From Andalucia godoyi (lineage: Eukaryota; Discoba; Jakobea; Jakobida; Andaluciidae): DNA of 28,492 bases. Each line of letters starts with the position of its first letter. Within the stretch, counting starts at the first letter, position 1. The notes under the pieces were generated by a model. That model worked only from the letters and a program-made list of their open reading frames with translations. It made no database searches and was not told the origin of the DNA. Location: positions 1-28,492 of the forward strand of contig VRVR01000019.1 in assembly GCA_009859145.1 (NCBI GenBank). Direction: 5' to 3'. Positions 9,501-17,949 of this stretch are shown here, piece after piece. Both the position numbers and the translations under genes were made by a program.

Positions 9501-10468
9501 GCCGCACGATGAACCGTACGAAGAACATTCGCAATCGCATAGTGGCCCAGAAAGTGCTTGTCTCCGGTACCAGGCATGTCAATCAGGCACATTCCATGAG
9601 GAACGAGTGCTCTGTCAAATCTCCCGCGCACCGTAATCTTTTGCAGGAACAACGCTTCGATAGGCACGTTTCTGGAATACTCGCTGTTCTCACCGCGCAC
9701 AAGCTCTGCAAGGACAGCAGTTACGGATTCAATGGCCAGCCCATCGCGGTACTTGTAAGCTCGTTGATGCTGGAAGACGTCGACTTGCCGCTGCAACTGC
9801 GGAAAAGTAGGTACTTCGCAGTCGTCGTCGCACAGCGATCCAAATACGACATCCTGCCAGGAATTGCCCAGAAGACGGCGCAGCAGACCCCGAAGATAAT
9901 CGGCATCGACATGGAAGTTCAGGATCGGCTTTCCATCTGCGTCCTGAAAGTCGGATTCTCCCCAGCTCTTCCAAGCCGACGTTTCAGAATATGCAGAACC
10001 ACGAATCTGTTTCTTAACATACTCGTTCAGCTCCTTGGTGAGAACGACACGAGCGGCCAAAAGCAAATCCTTCATGACTTGATCGACCGAGAAGAAATCG
10101 AGTTCGAGAAAGTACTTTTCCGAAACTTTCCCCTGCGAATCAAGGATTTCCTGCCGAAACAGTGCGACGGGTACGTGCGTGGTTGCCGACCGGTCGTCTG
10201 AGATTGGCAAGAGTTTCGGTTCACCAAACAGCGCGTTGAGCAGGAAGCTCTTTCCCGCATTCGTGATGCCGAAAAACGCAACACCGGCACTCTGTCCATT
10301 GAGAAGATTGTCGAGGGGGATGAGGACATCGCGGCGAAGTGAATTCGTGACGACTTCATCGTGACGCGTACAAGCCAAAATCTGCGGGAGCAGTTTGGAC
10401 AGGGACAGCAGCCGCGAAAAGGTATCTGACGCAGCCGAAGCCGGGCTCAGCATCGCTGGATCCGACAT
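6578..10468 (-). CDS. SLIP-GC/dynamin-like GTPase fused to a trypsin-like serine protease
   Basis: A single uninterrupted 1296-residue frame from ATG 10468. The N-terminal GTPase has a P-loop GITNAGKS (67-74) followed by LLNALFGE and LLPIS, a Thr-containing switch (DDRSATTHVP, 91-100) and a G3 box DMPGTGD (297-303). This pattern resembles the nuclear GTPase SLIP-GC and the wider dynamin group. No clear NKxD G4 is visible. Residues about 330-900 are helical and unassigned. The C-terminal ~330 residues form a chymotrypsin-fold protease: His989 in TAGHV, Asp1076 in HDFAFIP, Ser1195 in PGDSGAVW, plus KKGITTGTT, typical of cytosolic S1-type peptidases. The triad is complete, and there is no signal peptide or membrane segment, so it should act in the cytosol or nucleus. 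A GTPase-controlled protease is inferred from the fusion. The gene is divergent from the KEN kinase, sharing a ~480-base upstream region. Confidence 0.9.
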   Translation of the reverse strand: MSDPAMLSPASAASDTFSRLLSLSKLLPQILACTRHDEVVTNSLRRDVLIPLDNLLNGQSAGVAFFGITNAGKSFLLNALFGEPKLLPISDDRSATTHVPVALFRQEILDSQGKVSEKYFLELDFFSVDQVMKDLLLAARVVLTKELNEYVKKQIRGSAYSETSAWKSWGESDFQDADGKPILNFHVDADYLRGLLRRLLGNSWQDVVFGSLCDDDCEVPTFPQLQRQVDVFQHQRAYKYRDGLAIESVTAVLAELVRGENSEYSRNVPIEALFLQKITVRGRFDRALVPHGMCLIDMPGTGDKHFLGHYAIANVLRTVHRAAFVMKYSQSSDDVHISSLVEFLRRPDRSDLLANLVVVKVLERSEVPDNDIDPVEQNFRAEFCRRLGVQLDESLFCTVNALFHLVDKELVSEGGAITKSVLARVRRLLEENDDHIRGVAGMVPLMSALNSSFNPRLREILEYCERAVTKLQSLMRVFKKLDSKKDVKFRASLMELQNSARARLCAKLENLFVSHCEHIFSTILKYDPSSETSIQKTWTAIFAMPGFMEMLFRGTSDQLSSLVENVVLNYKEFSREGFTSLQTWLSSQFRERVVFSPNFDDEITSDAYLGMSLHVAQVIDDVIVTARQSVQQRFKSDPQADRPETRLIRVQRFMDALFRPPSIPFSRILQDQIEDPFTDPSFRVLFSLESVVPDLNNLAEVLSKLLDFKEPLVEWEASLKRAMQRIKPGCLVLDSDWEKCHRFGRSILAFRGPSHKKVYSSYVLLRHLLKLDLGFEQYRSYFLPAEELRRIPSISATDEDYILRERMLGLEKENSGVVPSDRLLVAHDGSSLTVRPSSLITNVSYLEDFLIEHGHYFKVGNADILVRSFDFNKDGTLCLQCLTPFIAKESGVALLNSMCVSFKELYGIELMSYSKTGRFGINIPVVSAKFVPQAVHSADNSREIGGSIVNHFPHCVRIDANSGADIASVGGFVSLGEEQNDIYAVTAGHVLLPLDRILGLSSAVSRVFSVMRNVNSSTPTREAKAESSKVLIAQCCISLSDAFHFCLTDQKVHLYGVEHTVEVQASSVKSHKLIHDFAFIPIPMEYHDFIQPFVFQIRDVESQETVSEPYWPSETAAELLQRGLRYLQEDRGCKVVCCKKGITTGTTLAVLQVISADDIDHPPGLELYPFVSPPCKACRKREDKTKGYIPAPGDSGAVWVIDRVLDANFRKNTEYTDLLRGVIVGLHSLGMEDKFVQSAQDVLAYAYPVWTMIGEVLRMQKLFGGLTQPRELWPKGNTDPNLLSPRSATEAADDPF

Positions 10469-10947
10469 GTTCGCAGATGGAGGAAAGAGGTAGCGGTACG
10501 AATTCGATGGCCAATGAAATCAAAGTGAAAGTGGTGGTTGGAAAGGTGACGGATAGTCAAAGATCTATCAACCTTGTGAAGAAGTTCTGGCCCGAGATTG
10601 CTCGGTGAAAATTGAGAGAGCATGACGGGAGGTTGTGGAAAGCGCATCATCAATTCGCGGAATTCAGACTTTTGAGTGAGCAGCCTGTGCAAGCAGACGC
10701 GGCAATCTGCAAACCAGATGAGGAAATCCTTGTCTTTGCAAACAAAAAATGCAATGAGCAGTCATCTTGCTGGAAAAGACTTTTGGTCGTGACTTGTGAC
10801 TCACAAAAAGCCCAGTGTGGAATCGGGGACACGCTGCTTTTGTCTGTCCTTTACTTCTCTCTCTTTTCAAGATCCACATTCCACGGATCTGACTTTTCTC
10901 ATTTGGCTTTGTAAGTTGACGTAGTGCATGTCTTGTGAAGCTTTGAA
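10469..10947. promoter_or_regulatory. Divergent intergenic region, probable bidirectional promoter
   Basis: About 480 bases lie between the divergently transcribed GTPase-protease gene (-) and the KEN-kinase gene (+). Short open frames here have no recognisable protein character. No TATA-like box stands out. A pyrimidine-rich stretch occurs at about 10846-10870. The promoter assignment rests on geometry only. Confidence 0.4.
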
Positions 10948-11232
10948 ATGTCTGCAGCGTCGTCTACTGCCTCACAAGTGGAGAGAGTGTTAACCGAGTT
11001 GCAGTCAGGAAGATTCCCTAATCTTCTTGTCTTTGCTAGCCGCTGCCGGAGTGTGTCCTCGCGGGAAATCCGCAAACTGCAGAATTCATGGAAGGGTACT
11101 CGAATTGACATGCCAGTATGGGTTATTCCGTTGTGTTGTGTTTACCAAGATACTGGAACAAGACCCTTGTGTCTGCGTTTCAATCATTAGAAGGGCTTCG
11201 GATGCGGAGACGTCGAATGTACGTATGAACAC
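10948..11232 (+). CDS. N-terminal extension of the KEN-kinase protein, interrupted by TAG in a CCCH zinc finger
   Basis: From ATG 10948 an 80-codon frame (beginning MSAASSTASQVERVLTEL) runs to TAG 11188-11190 and then continues in the same frame into the kinase protein. Across the stop it reads CLRFNH, stop, KGFGCGDVEC, then TYEHMCMVCG. That is a CCCH-type zinc finger (C-X10-C-X4-C-X3-H counting the stop as one residue) followed by the CxxCG...HG pattern often found beside such fingers. The first Cys and the Phe-Asn pair lie before the stop, the other ligands after it. The upstream part is therefore likely coding, and the stop is a nonsense mutation, a readthrough codon, a sequence error, or the end of a very short intron. 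I favour a recent mutation or readthrough, but not strongly. Confidence 0.55.
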
Positions 11233-13161
11233 ATGTGCATGGTTTGCGGCAGCCTCGACCACGGTATGCATAGCAAGCGCACTGATGGAACAATGCTACT
11301 GCAATGCGGAGAACATGCATTACTGAAACAACAGTTCGAATTGATGGAAAACAACGGTTTTCGTTTGGAACATATACTGGAAGCAATCAGATCTGAAAGA
11401 TTCGTTGCAATCTTTCGAGCCCCAACTTCTTCGCAGATGTCCCCTGCTCGACAAGTTAGTGCTTCTCCGACGATACGTCCGCCTTTATGCGCTACTGGTT
11501 CAACTGGATCAATTTCTTCACCATTGTCTATGACCAACTCTACGAACAATGTTGCCGCTTCAGAAATGAATTCATCCTCCAACATTATGCCACCGCCAAG
11601 AGATGGGGACATGAATGCCAAGCGCAGCGATGAGGACGTCGATGATCACGATGCACAGCCTTTTGTGTACTCCATGTCCCGTGGAGAGAATGACGTCTTT
11701 GAATTGCAGTTGAATATTACGTTCACTCGTGCAAATTGCATTGCCCACACAAATCTGTCGAAAGTTTGGCGTTGCAGTCTCACGTCACCATTGTTTTCTT
11801 CTCCGCGTCCCATGGCGATTAAAATGTGGGAACAATCTTTCACAGCAAAACGAGAACAAGTTGCGAAGGATCTTCAAAAATTGCAGCGAGAGATTATGTC
11901 AATTCGCAAGCTTTGTGAAGAAACTCCACATGTGGTACGGATTGAGAGCTCTCCCACAAAGCTGCGAATCGGACCGAACACATATTTTTGCCTTTTGATG
12001 GAACTTTGCAAGCAGCCTCTCAGTCAATATGTAGTCGATACCCACTCTCGGTCAACGATGGATCAGTTTGGCGGACTTGCAAACAGCTCACCCGATGTTC
12101 CTCGTCCCGACAATTCACCCTCCTTGCCTTCTCCATCGGTTCGTCTGCTCGATGACGCTCATGTTCGTTCGATCACCTCACAAATCCTGGCTGCAGTCGA
12201 TGCTTGTCACCGGGCACACATCTCTCACAGAGACATCAAACCTGACAATATTTTGGTGTCTTTTCAGCGAGCGGATGATGATCGGCCTCTCCTTAAACTG
12301 TGTGATTTTGGCTTTTCCAAGATCATTGACTGCCCCGGGACTCGTGGTGAAATGCAAACAGTTATTGGAACAGATTTGTACCGTGCTCCCGAGATTGATT
12401 TGAAGGGAAAATACGAAGTATCTGCGGATATGTGGTCCGTTGGGTGCGTTTTGTATTTTGTGTTGATGGGCGGCACTCATTTATTCGACCGACACCAAGA
12501 CGTTCTCGACGTTGCGAATACAAGTTCGCTGAGTGGAGATGGCCATTCACGTGGCGATGAAAAAGTCGTTGGTCTGCTGACCCGCCACATTGACATTCGC
12601 TTACAGGCTTCAGTGATGTTTGACTTGTTACGCCGCCTTCTGCGAATTGAGCCAACGTTGCGCATTCGCAGCTTCGAGGCTTGTAAACATCCTGCGACGT
12701 GGAGTTGGAAGCGCATGGTCAGTAACATTCGAGTGTTGGTTGATTGTTACAATGATAACGTACCGAGTGCGCTGCGCATTGTAGAACATGTTGAAAAACG
12801 GACTCCATCCGTGCTACATCATTGTGCTGGAGACTGGTTGAGCGAGTTTGATGACACTACAAAGTCAATTTTGACGTCGGTTTGGAAGAAGAATCCGAGG
12901 TTCCAACCTTCCACTCGAACAACAGTTTCCATATTGCTTCGACAAATCCGAAACATGGTTGTGCACATGTCGGAGTCGATGAACCAGTTGCCAGGGTTTT
13001 CTCCGGAAACGATTGCTCATGATCTCGGTCAACGTCTACTGCCCAGGTTCCCGCTGCTTATGCCGGCTATTTTCGATTCTCTTATGGACCCTGCTAACGA
13101 GCGCTTTGTTTCTCTCACTCCAGTTCCCGATGGATGGGAACTATCCTTGAAAAGTGAGTAG
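11233..13161 (+). CDS. Soluble IRE1/RNase L-like protein kinase with KEN endoribonuclease domain
   Basis: From ATG 11233 (642 residues): the end of a CCCH/zinc-knuckle region (1-35), a Ser/Thr-rich linker, a protein kinase domain (about 155-488) and a KEN ribonuclease domain (489-618). Kinase motifs are the ATP-binding Lys197 in MAIK, HRDIKPDN (332-339), DFG (358-360) and DLYRAPE (381-387). The glycine-rich loop is missing (AHTNLSKV instead of a GxGxxG pattern). The KEN domain begins at HPATWSW, as IRE1 begins at HPFFW. It keeps the N-x3-H catalytic pair within LLRQIRNMVVH (R573, N574, H578) and ends RFPLLMPAIF, like RFPHLL in IRE1. The catalytic Tyr of IRE1 appears to be Ser560. There is no signal peptide or membrane segment, so it is soluble like RNase L but carries a zinc finger instead of ankyrin repeats. 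Coding almost certainly extends upstream of this ATG. Confidence 0.9.
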   Translation: MCMVCGSLDHGMHSKRTDGTMLLQCGEHALLKQQFELMENNGFRLEHILEAIRSERFVAIFRAPTSSQMSPARQVSASPTIRPPLCATGSTGSISSPLSMTNSTNNVAASEMNSSSNIMPPPRDGDMNAKRSDEDVDDHDAQPFVYSMSRGENDVFELQLNITFTRANCIAHTNLSKVWRCSLTSPLFSSPRPMAIKMWEQSFTAKREQVAKDLQKLQREIMSIRKLCEETPHVVRIESSPTKLRIGPNTYFCLLMELCKQPLSQYVVDTHSRSTMDQFGGLANSSPDVPRPDNSPSLPSPSVRLLDDAHVRSITSQILAAVDACHRAHISHRDIKPDNILVSFQRADDDRPLLKLCDFGFSKIIDCPGTRGEMQTVIGTDLYRAPEIDLKGKYEVSADMWSVGCVLYFVLMGGTHLFDRHQDVLDVANTSSLSGDGHSRGDEKVVGLLTRHIDIRLQASVMFDLLRRLLRIEPTLRIRSFEACKHPATWSWKRMVSNIRVLVDCYNDNVPSALRIVEHVEKRTPSVLHHCAGDWLSEFDDTTKSILTSVWKKNPRFQPSTRTTVSILLRQIRNMVVHMSESMNQLPGFSPETIAHDLGQRLLPRFPLLMPAIFDSLMDPANERFVSLTPVPDGWELSLKSE

Positions 13162-14135
13162 AAATATCATTGGTGGCTATGCTCCTTTCCACTTCGTTTG
13201 TTGTCTCAAAAATACCCTCGGTTGACCCCTTGTTTTCGTTTTTTATTTGCATTACCCGGTAAAACCAGGTTGGAAAACAATCGGATCCTTTTTTTTTGTT
13301 TGTTTTTTCCTATTTTTTCCTTTGAACCGTTGCAGTGGACAACACATATGCAAATACACTACTACATTCATTCCGCAAGTGGCACTTCCGGAGAGACATG
13401 ATCATTGAGACGACTCGGGAGACACGCGCGCCAGCACGAGAGATTTCCTGTCCTATATCTTCACGTTCATGATTCGTCAGCATGAGCATTTCGTCGAGTC
13501 TCGCACTCATTCAAAGCCGCTGCTGATCAAGAGATTCTCTCGGAGGACTAAAATGCAACCGTGGTGCGAACTGACAGGAACGTTAGCCATTCACTGCCCA
13601 CTCCTCAGTGGTTTCACTTCTGGAGAAACTTGCTGCTTGGCATTTTGGTAAATGATTGCCCAACGCGCCATCGGTTGTAACATCCATTTAAATGCAGAGA
13701 GGAAGAGCGAAAACGAACAAAACAATGACAAGGAATTCGATTTTGCTTCGACTGCCTGCAGAGGAGGTTTCCTCCAGCACAAGCAAGCATCTTGCACGCC
13801 TTCCTTGTCTAAGCAGGGACTGCATTAACGGTATAAGCAATTCTTCGTTTCCGGAGTTCCGTGATCTCTCCGTTTGTCTGCTGGGTCGCAAACCCCTTCC
13901 GCTGTCCCTGCGGGCTACCAGCTGCTTGAAACAAAGCCTGTCTCCATGTCCTGCCCCAGATACAGGGAGGCCGTTGCAATTCGTCGTCGATCGTGCATCA
14001 ATCGCAGCTTCCAACGGGGAACGATTGTTCTCTCCTCATTTCTCCAGTTTGCAAGCCATGCTGGCAACTCATTAAAATTTCTTCTTTGATGCTCATCACC
14101 TTCGATCTGCACCGTTAACTATTCAGAAGGTGGTC
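13162..14135. other. Intergenic region without a recognised gene
   Basis: Nearly 1 kb with only short overlapping open frames on both strands and no domain-like sequence. It includes a T-rich low-complexity tract at 13289-13323 just downstream of the KEN-kinase stop, possibly part of its 3' untranslated region. Confidence 0.5.
13289..13323 (+). repeat. T-rich low-complexity tract
   Basis: Runs of six to ten T residues interrupted by single G, C or A bases, about 130 bases after the KEN-kinase stop codon. Confidence 0.7.
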
Positions 14136-15131
14136 ATGATGAATGGATGTTTGGCTGAGATCACACTTGGATCATCCAGTCCCGGATCTCCAGTACCATC
14201 CGATCTCTACAGAATCCCGGCTGATATCTCGAATCTCCAACGATTGTGGGATGGTGCATTCAAGGAAACACCATGGATATTGAGACTTTTCCTTCGTATC
14301 ACGATGTTTTGGTGGAATAGATCGTCGTTCTGGTGGAGTTTGTCGTCGTTCTATGTTGAAATGTCGAGAAATGTCCACGGATTCATGGACGATGGGGCTG
14401 TGCATTCTTGCAGTTTGTGATTTATTGGGTATCAAGGGCAAGGCAATGACTGTCTGATTGCAGTCGGCATGACAGCGCATTTTGCCATGTACTGGTTTGC
14501 TAGTCTTCCGTGGGTCATGAAAGCTTTGTCTTTCTTCTGGTCTGTTCTAAGTCTGTGCCTTCTAATAATTGATTTCGGGAGGCGTCTTCGCGGGTCCTTG
14601 AAGTGTTTCGAAAAAAACTTCGAATTCCCGCCGGAACTAAAGATCGAATGGCACATTATGTCGAACACGGCAGATCGTTTGTCTAGAACTTGGTCTCCGT
14701 TGACATGTCTGACGTTCCTTGCGGTTTTCGTGATCTTACTCTTCAATTTGATTTCCATCCTCAAGAGCAATGCCGATATCTTCATCAATCTGGGGCTGAG
14801 CTTTCTCATTGCTGGAGGGATGATAGGTGCTCTTTTCGTATTAGCGATGCCGCACGCTATTGCAACGAGAGTGTTCGAGAATGTCGTCAATGCCAATGAC
14901 CTCAAGTTCATCGTTCAAGATGAAAAAAAGTTGACACAAAAAAAGCATGACAAGGCATTGAAGAAGCGTCAGGATCCCCTGCTGGAGGAAATCAGATCGT
15001 TCGCACAAAATCATCCCATCAGTCTGTCACTTGCAGGCTATTCCATGACGTTGAGAAAGGTGGCATCTATCCTTATCGGAACGTTAACACTGCTGATTTC
15101 CATATTGGCACTTCAGGGAGTGAAAGTTTGA
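14136..15131 (+). pseudogene. Decayed paralogue of the multi-pass membrane protein at 15587-16990
   Basis: From ATG 14136 the first ~60 residues match the neighbour on the other strand (NLQRLWDGAFKETPW against GILEHTWDNVFSNLPW, and LRITMFWWNR against LRIAILWWYR). Similarity then breaks off for about 35 residues, includes an in-frame TGA at 14418-14420, and resumes at GYQGQGNDCLIAV against VYDGDHKDCVIPS. From there it continues to the C-terminus (SLAGYSMTLRKVASI against SLAGHSITLKRVGTI; both end LALQG followed by VKV or LRL). Compared with the 467-residue copy, about 160 residues carrying the first three predicted membrane helices are lost. The frame is the same before and after the stop. The 14469-15131 part remains open and could still make a four-helix fragment. 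Confidence 0.75.
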
Positions 15132-15586
15132 TTCCTGATACCACTCAATCGCAAACCCAGTTGACATGAACCCCTGCACAAAAAATACTGATTCAAGTAG
15201 CGCAACTTTGAAAAGAAGCAAGATCCGACTTTGAATGCAAAAAAAGGGCATCGCATGTTGTTCTGGTTACGAATCGCTGGTGTTTGCCAATCGCAGTGCC
15301 GTGCAAGGTTACTAGCACAATTCGTTCGTCATTCCGTGCACAGTTCGCCGATGTCTCACCAAGGATCGCTGTGCGTCTGTTGTGTACCACAAATGCAAAT
15401 AAGTCAAAGATCCGTCGACAAAAAGCTGTGTTGCTGATGTGAAAGCCATCCGGCTTTAATACAATGAAGCCTGCTCCAATGAGGAAATGGCCAAAAGGGA
15501 AAGGGCAGTCACACAATTCCAATGCAATCATGCACATTGCTCTCCATTCAATAAAATGAGATGAATTGACCTGATGGCATGAGAGA
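15132..15586. other. Intergenic region between convergent membrane-protein paralogues
   Basis: About 455 bases between the two tail-to-tail copies. Open frames here, including one of about 140 codons on the minus strand that overlaps the next gene's 3' end, show no recognisable domain. I see no support for a gene. Confidence 0.5.
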
Positions 15587-16990
15587 TTATAGCCGTAGTC
15601 CTTGAAGAGCCAAGAAGGATACAAAGAGCGTTAATAAGCCCACAAAAATGGTCCCGACGCGTTTCAAGGTTATAGAATGTCCAGCAAGTGACATGAACAG
15701 AGGATTGTCTTTCAGAAGTCGTTTGACATCTTCAAGAGATTCGTCAACACTGCAGACATTCGATTTGAAGTCTGGCCCTAAATGACTCGGGCTGGAAGAT
15801 TTTGACGGGCATTGCTCGACATCCTTTGAAAGTAATTTGAAATGGGTATTGGATATTGCAGCCTCTCTTGCCCTTTCCGCTGTGGAATGGGGCAAGGCCA
15901 AGAGGAAAAGTGCCAGGATCATGCCAACAGCAATTATGGCACTCAGCCACAAGTCAAGAAGATTGTTCGGTCTGTTTTCCAAAGCAATGATCACATTGAG
16001 CAATAAGAATGCCGAACCTACCAAGAATGTAATGCACGTCAACGGAGCCCAGGTATAAGACAAATCCGACGCAGTTTTCAACAGAACATGCCATTCGGAA
16101 TTCAACTGCGAGAAAGCACTGCGTTCATGGGTGGAAATGGCCGTAGCGTCAAAAGAGCGTAATGCGTCTGTGAGGCGAGTTCCAAAATCGATGATAAACA
16201 TGCACAAAGAGAAAATGGACCAGATGAAACACATTGCTACCATCACCCAGGGCAGACCAACTAGCCAGTACATGAGAAAATAAAGCGTTACACGGGAAGG
16301 GATAACACAGTCCTTGTGATCTCCGTCGTACACAATGGCTCCGACGACCATGCCACCCATGATAATTAAAAAATGCCCAAGGAGAATGATATGTAGGCAT
16401 ATTCTGGTTATCCCCTCCGCACTACAAGCTCGAAGTTTTCTTTTTGAATCAAAAGTGGAATTGCGACTCATCATCGCGGCCATCTCCACGCGCCAGAACA
16501 ACGGGCTGCCGGTCAAACGAGCACCATACTTTTTGATCAGAGTATCATCATCCGTGAACTCTTTGGGAATCCGACAATAGAGCATCCACACCGGGAAAAA
16601 AACGGAAAATGTGGCTAAACAAACACACACACCACCAAACAACACGCCCAAATTGAACCATAAATATCCGCTCGTTGCTCCTTCCATGTTACAACCATAC
16701 ACCGGAACTATGTAGACCTGCATCAACCACACAACTCCAGTCCAGAATACCAGAAACAAAAACCTGCCAAGAGCCCACCACATCGACGAATCCACTCTGT
16801 TACCAGCGCCCTTCTTGAACGGACGATACCACCACAAGATGGCGATCCTCAAGTAGGAACGGAGCGACCAGGGCAGGTTGGAAAACACATTGTCCCACGT
16901 GTGCTCCAGAATGCCAGATGTGGTCTCTTTGCTGAAAGATCGACTGCTAGAACACGGAATAATCGAGGCCTGTTTTGTCTCGAGAGTCAT
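15587..16990 (-). CDS. Multi-pass (about seven-helix) membrane protein, intact copy
   Basis: 467 residues from ATG 16990; the frame extends further upstream only through a non-ATG codon. Predicted membrane helices lie at about residues 72-95, 108-138, 198-222, 236-268, 316-338, 345-367 and 441-465. Cytosolic or lumenal loops carry charged stretches (about 139-195 and 370-430). The N-terminal ~50 residues are polar, with WDNVF and PWSLRSYLRI just before the first helix. I do not recognise the family. Its closest relative here is the broken + strand copy at 14136-15131, arranged as an inverted repeat. The conserved C-terminal motif SLAGHSITLKRV before the last helix, shared by both copies, is the best handle for a family search. 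Confidence 0.8.
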   Translation of the reverse strand: MTLETKQASIIPCSSSRSFSKETTSGILEHTWDNVFSNLPWSLRSYLRIAILWWYRPFKKGAGNRVDSSMWWALGRFLFLVFWTGVVWLMQVYIVPVYGCNMEGATSGYLWFNLGVLFGGVCVCLATFSVFFPVWMLYCRIPKEFTDDDTLIKKYGARLTGSPLFWRVEMAAMMSRNSTFDSKRKLRACSAEGITRICLHIILLGHFLIIMGGMVVGAIVYDGDHKDCVIPSRVTLYFLMYWLVGLPWVMVAMCFIWSIFSLCMFIIDFGTRLTDALRSFDATAISTHERSAFSQLNSEWHVLLKTASDLSYTWAPLTCITFLVGSAFLLLNVIIALENRPNNLLDLWLSAIIAVGMILALFLLALPHSTAERAREAAISNTHFKLLSKDVEQCPSKSSSPSHLGPDFKSNVCSVDESLEDVKRLLKDNPLFMSLAGHSITLKRVGTIFVGLLTLFVSFLALQGLRL

Positions 16991-17409
16991 TTGCCAAACA
17001 AGTGTTAAAAAGCACAATAACCGTGAGGAAATGAGGAGATTGTTGAGGAAAAGAGCTTGCAAACGTTGGTTGCCGACAGCAGAGACTGCCCCCTGGTATC
17101 GACAGCCTGACTTTTGGTCAATGCAGGGTCGCAGACTGGGATTTCCGGAGGTCTGTGATCCGCTTGTCGTCCGAGCTTCTGGGTCGAAGCAAACGGCCCT
17201 TCGGAAGTTTCGCTCAGTTGACGAATCTGGAACGTCGTGGGTGACAGCTGTGCAAGCAAACTGCGTTCCTCCTCGGAATAGGTGTTACACATTCGCCAGT
17301 CCCGCATTCCGCAAAAAAGGCCTTCAGTTTTCTCACTATTCTTACATGTTGCCCTCCGCGTTCGTTTCCATTTGCACTACGAAACCATCGACGAACTTGT
17401 TCGGTCAAG
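16991..17409. other. Stretch without a confident gene
   Basis: About 420 bases between the intact membrane-protein start and the frameshifted membrane-protein fragment. Open frames run through it on both strands, but none shows domain-like sequence. A protein-like segment in another frame (ETIDELVRSRWGEYHD, about 17383-17430) may be a remnant of the downstream pseudogene. Confidence 0.35.
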
Positions 17410-17940
17410 ATGGGGAGAATACCACGACACCAAGCTGGCCCAGGTCTCCGTCTTCGAGACGTGCTCTGGTTTGCGTGTCTTTGCATCGGTTTTTATGCGG
17501 TGTTTTGGTTCTATCCGACGCCATTCGAGTTGTGCGCGGACTGGCTGAGATCGTGGTATGCATTCGTTGTCCATCATGCACTCGACTGCAAGGTTCTTGA
17601 GTGCTTCGAACACCTGTTCAAAGTTGGAGTTGATTTTGAAGTCTGGTGGACAATGTGCCTCGTCACGATGTCGACCAGAGCTTTCAGCGACTATCTGGCA
17701 GTGTTTTGAATTCAACCGAGCTTCCGCAGTCCGAACGTCACTGTCGATTGCATTCGTCATTGCCCTCGCACTCGGATACGCTGTTTCTGTGAACATCGAT
17801 CTTGCAGGGTGGGAATTCTGGCTGAAACTGCTGTCGCTTGCCTTAGAGCTCGTCCAGTTCTTGTTTGTTTATGCTTGGCTCCATATCCCTTGGGAGTATG
17901 TACCAGCAAACAGAGAGCCCGTCGATGGCGTGCCCAGAGG
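17410..17940 (+). pseudogene. Frameshifted fragment of a multi-pass membrane protein
   Basis: From ATG 17410 one frame reads as a membrane protein (LWFACLCIGFYAVFWFYP, then FEVWWTMCLVTM) to TGA 17707-17709. The adjacent frame continues the same character (LSIAFVIALALGYAV, then LLSLALELVQFLFVYAWL) to about 17930. The switch needs a one-base shift between about 17660 and 17709, and none of the GT-AG pairs I checked there restores the frame, so a frameshift is more likely than an intron. At least three hydrophobic helices remain. No similarity to the 15587-16990 family was evident. It faces the GCC2/GCC3 fragment on the other strand, and both lose coding character at about 17930-17960. Confidence 0.45.
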
Positions 17941-17949
17941 AGTGAGGGA

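Noticed and set aside
9461-10201. 246-codon + strand open frame
   Set aside because: Antisense to the GTPase domain with its P-loop and G3 box; no protein-like features of its own.
13688-14075. Overlapping open frames of 108-127 codons on both strands
   Set aside because: No recognisable motif on either strand and no splice-supported extension.
15193-15624. 143-codon minus-strand open frame downstream of the membrane-protein gene
   Set aside because: No domain, no ATG-supported start outside the neighbour's coding region, and it sits in the convergent 3' spacer.
16878-17600. 240-codon + strand open frame
   Set aside because: Overlaps the 5' end of the intact membrane-protein gene antisense and reads as low-information sequence; the membrane-like reading after 17410 is in a different frame.
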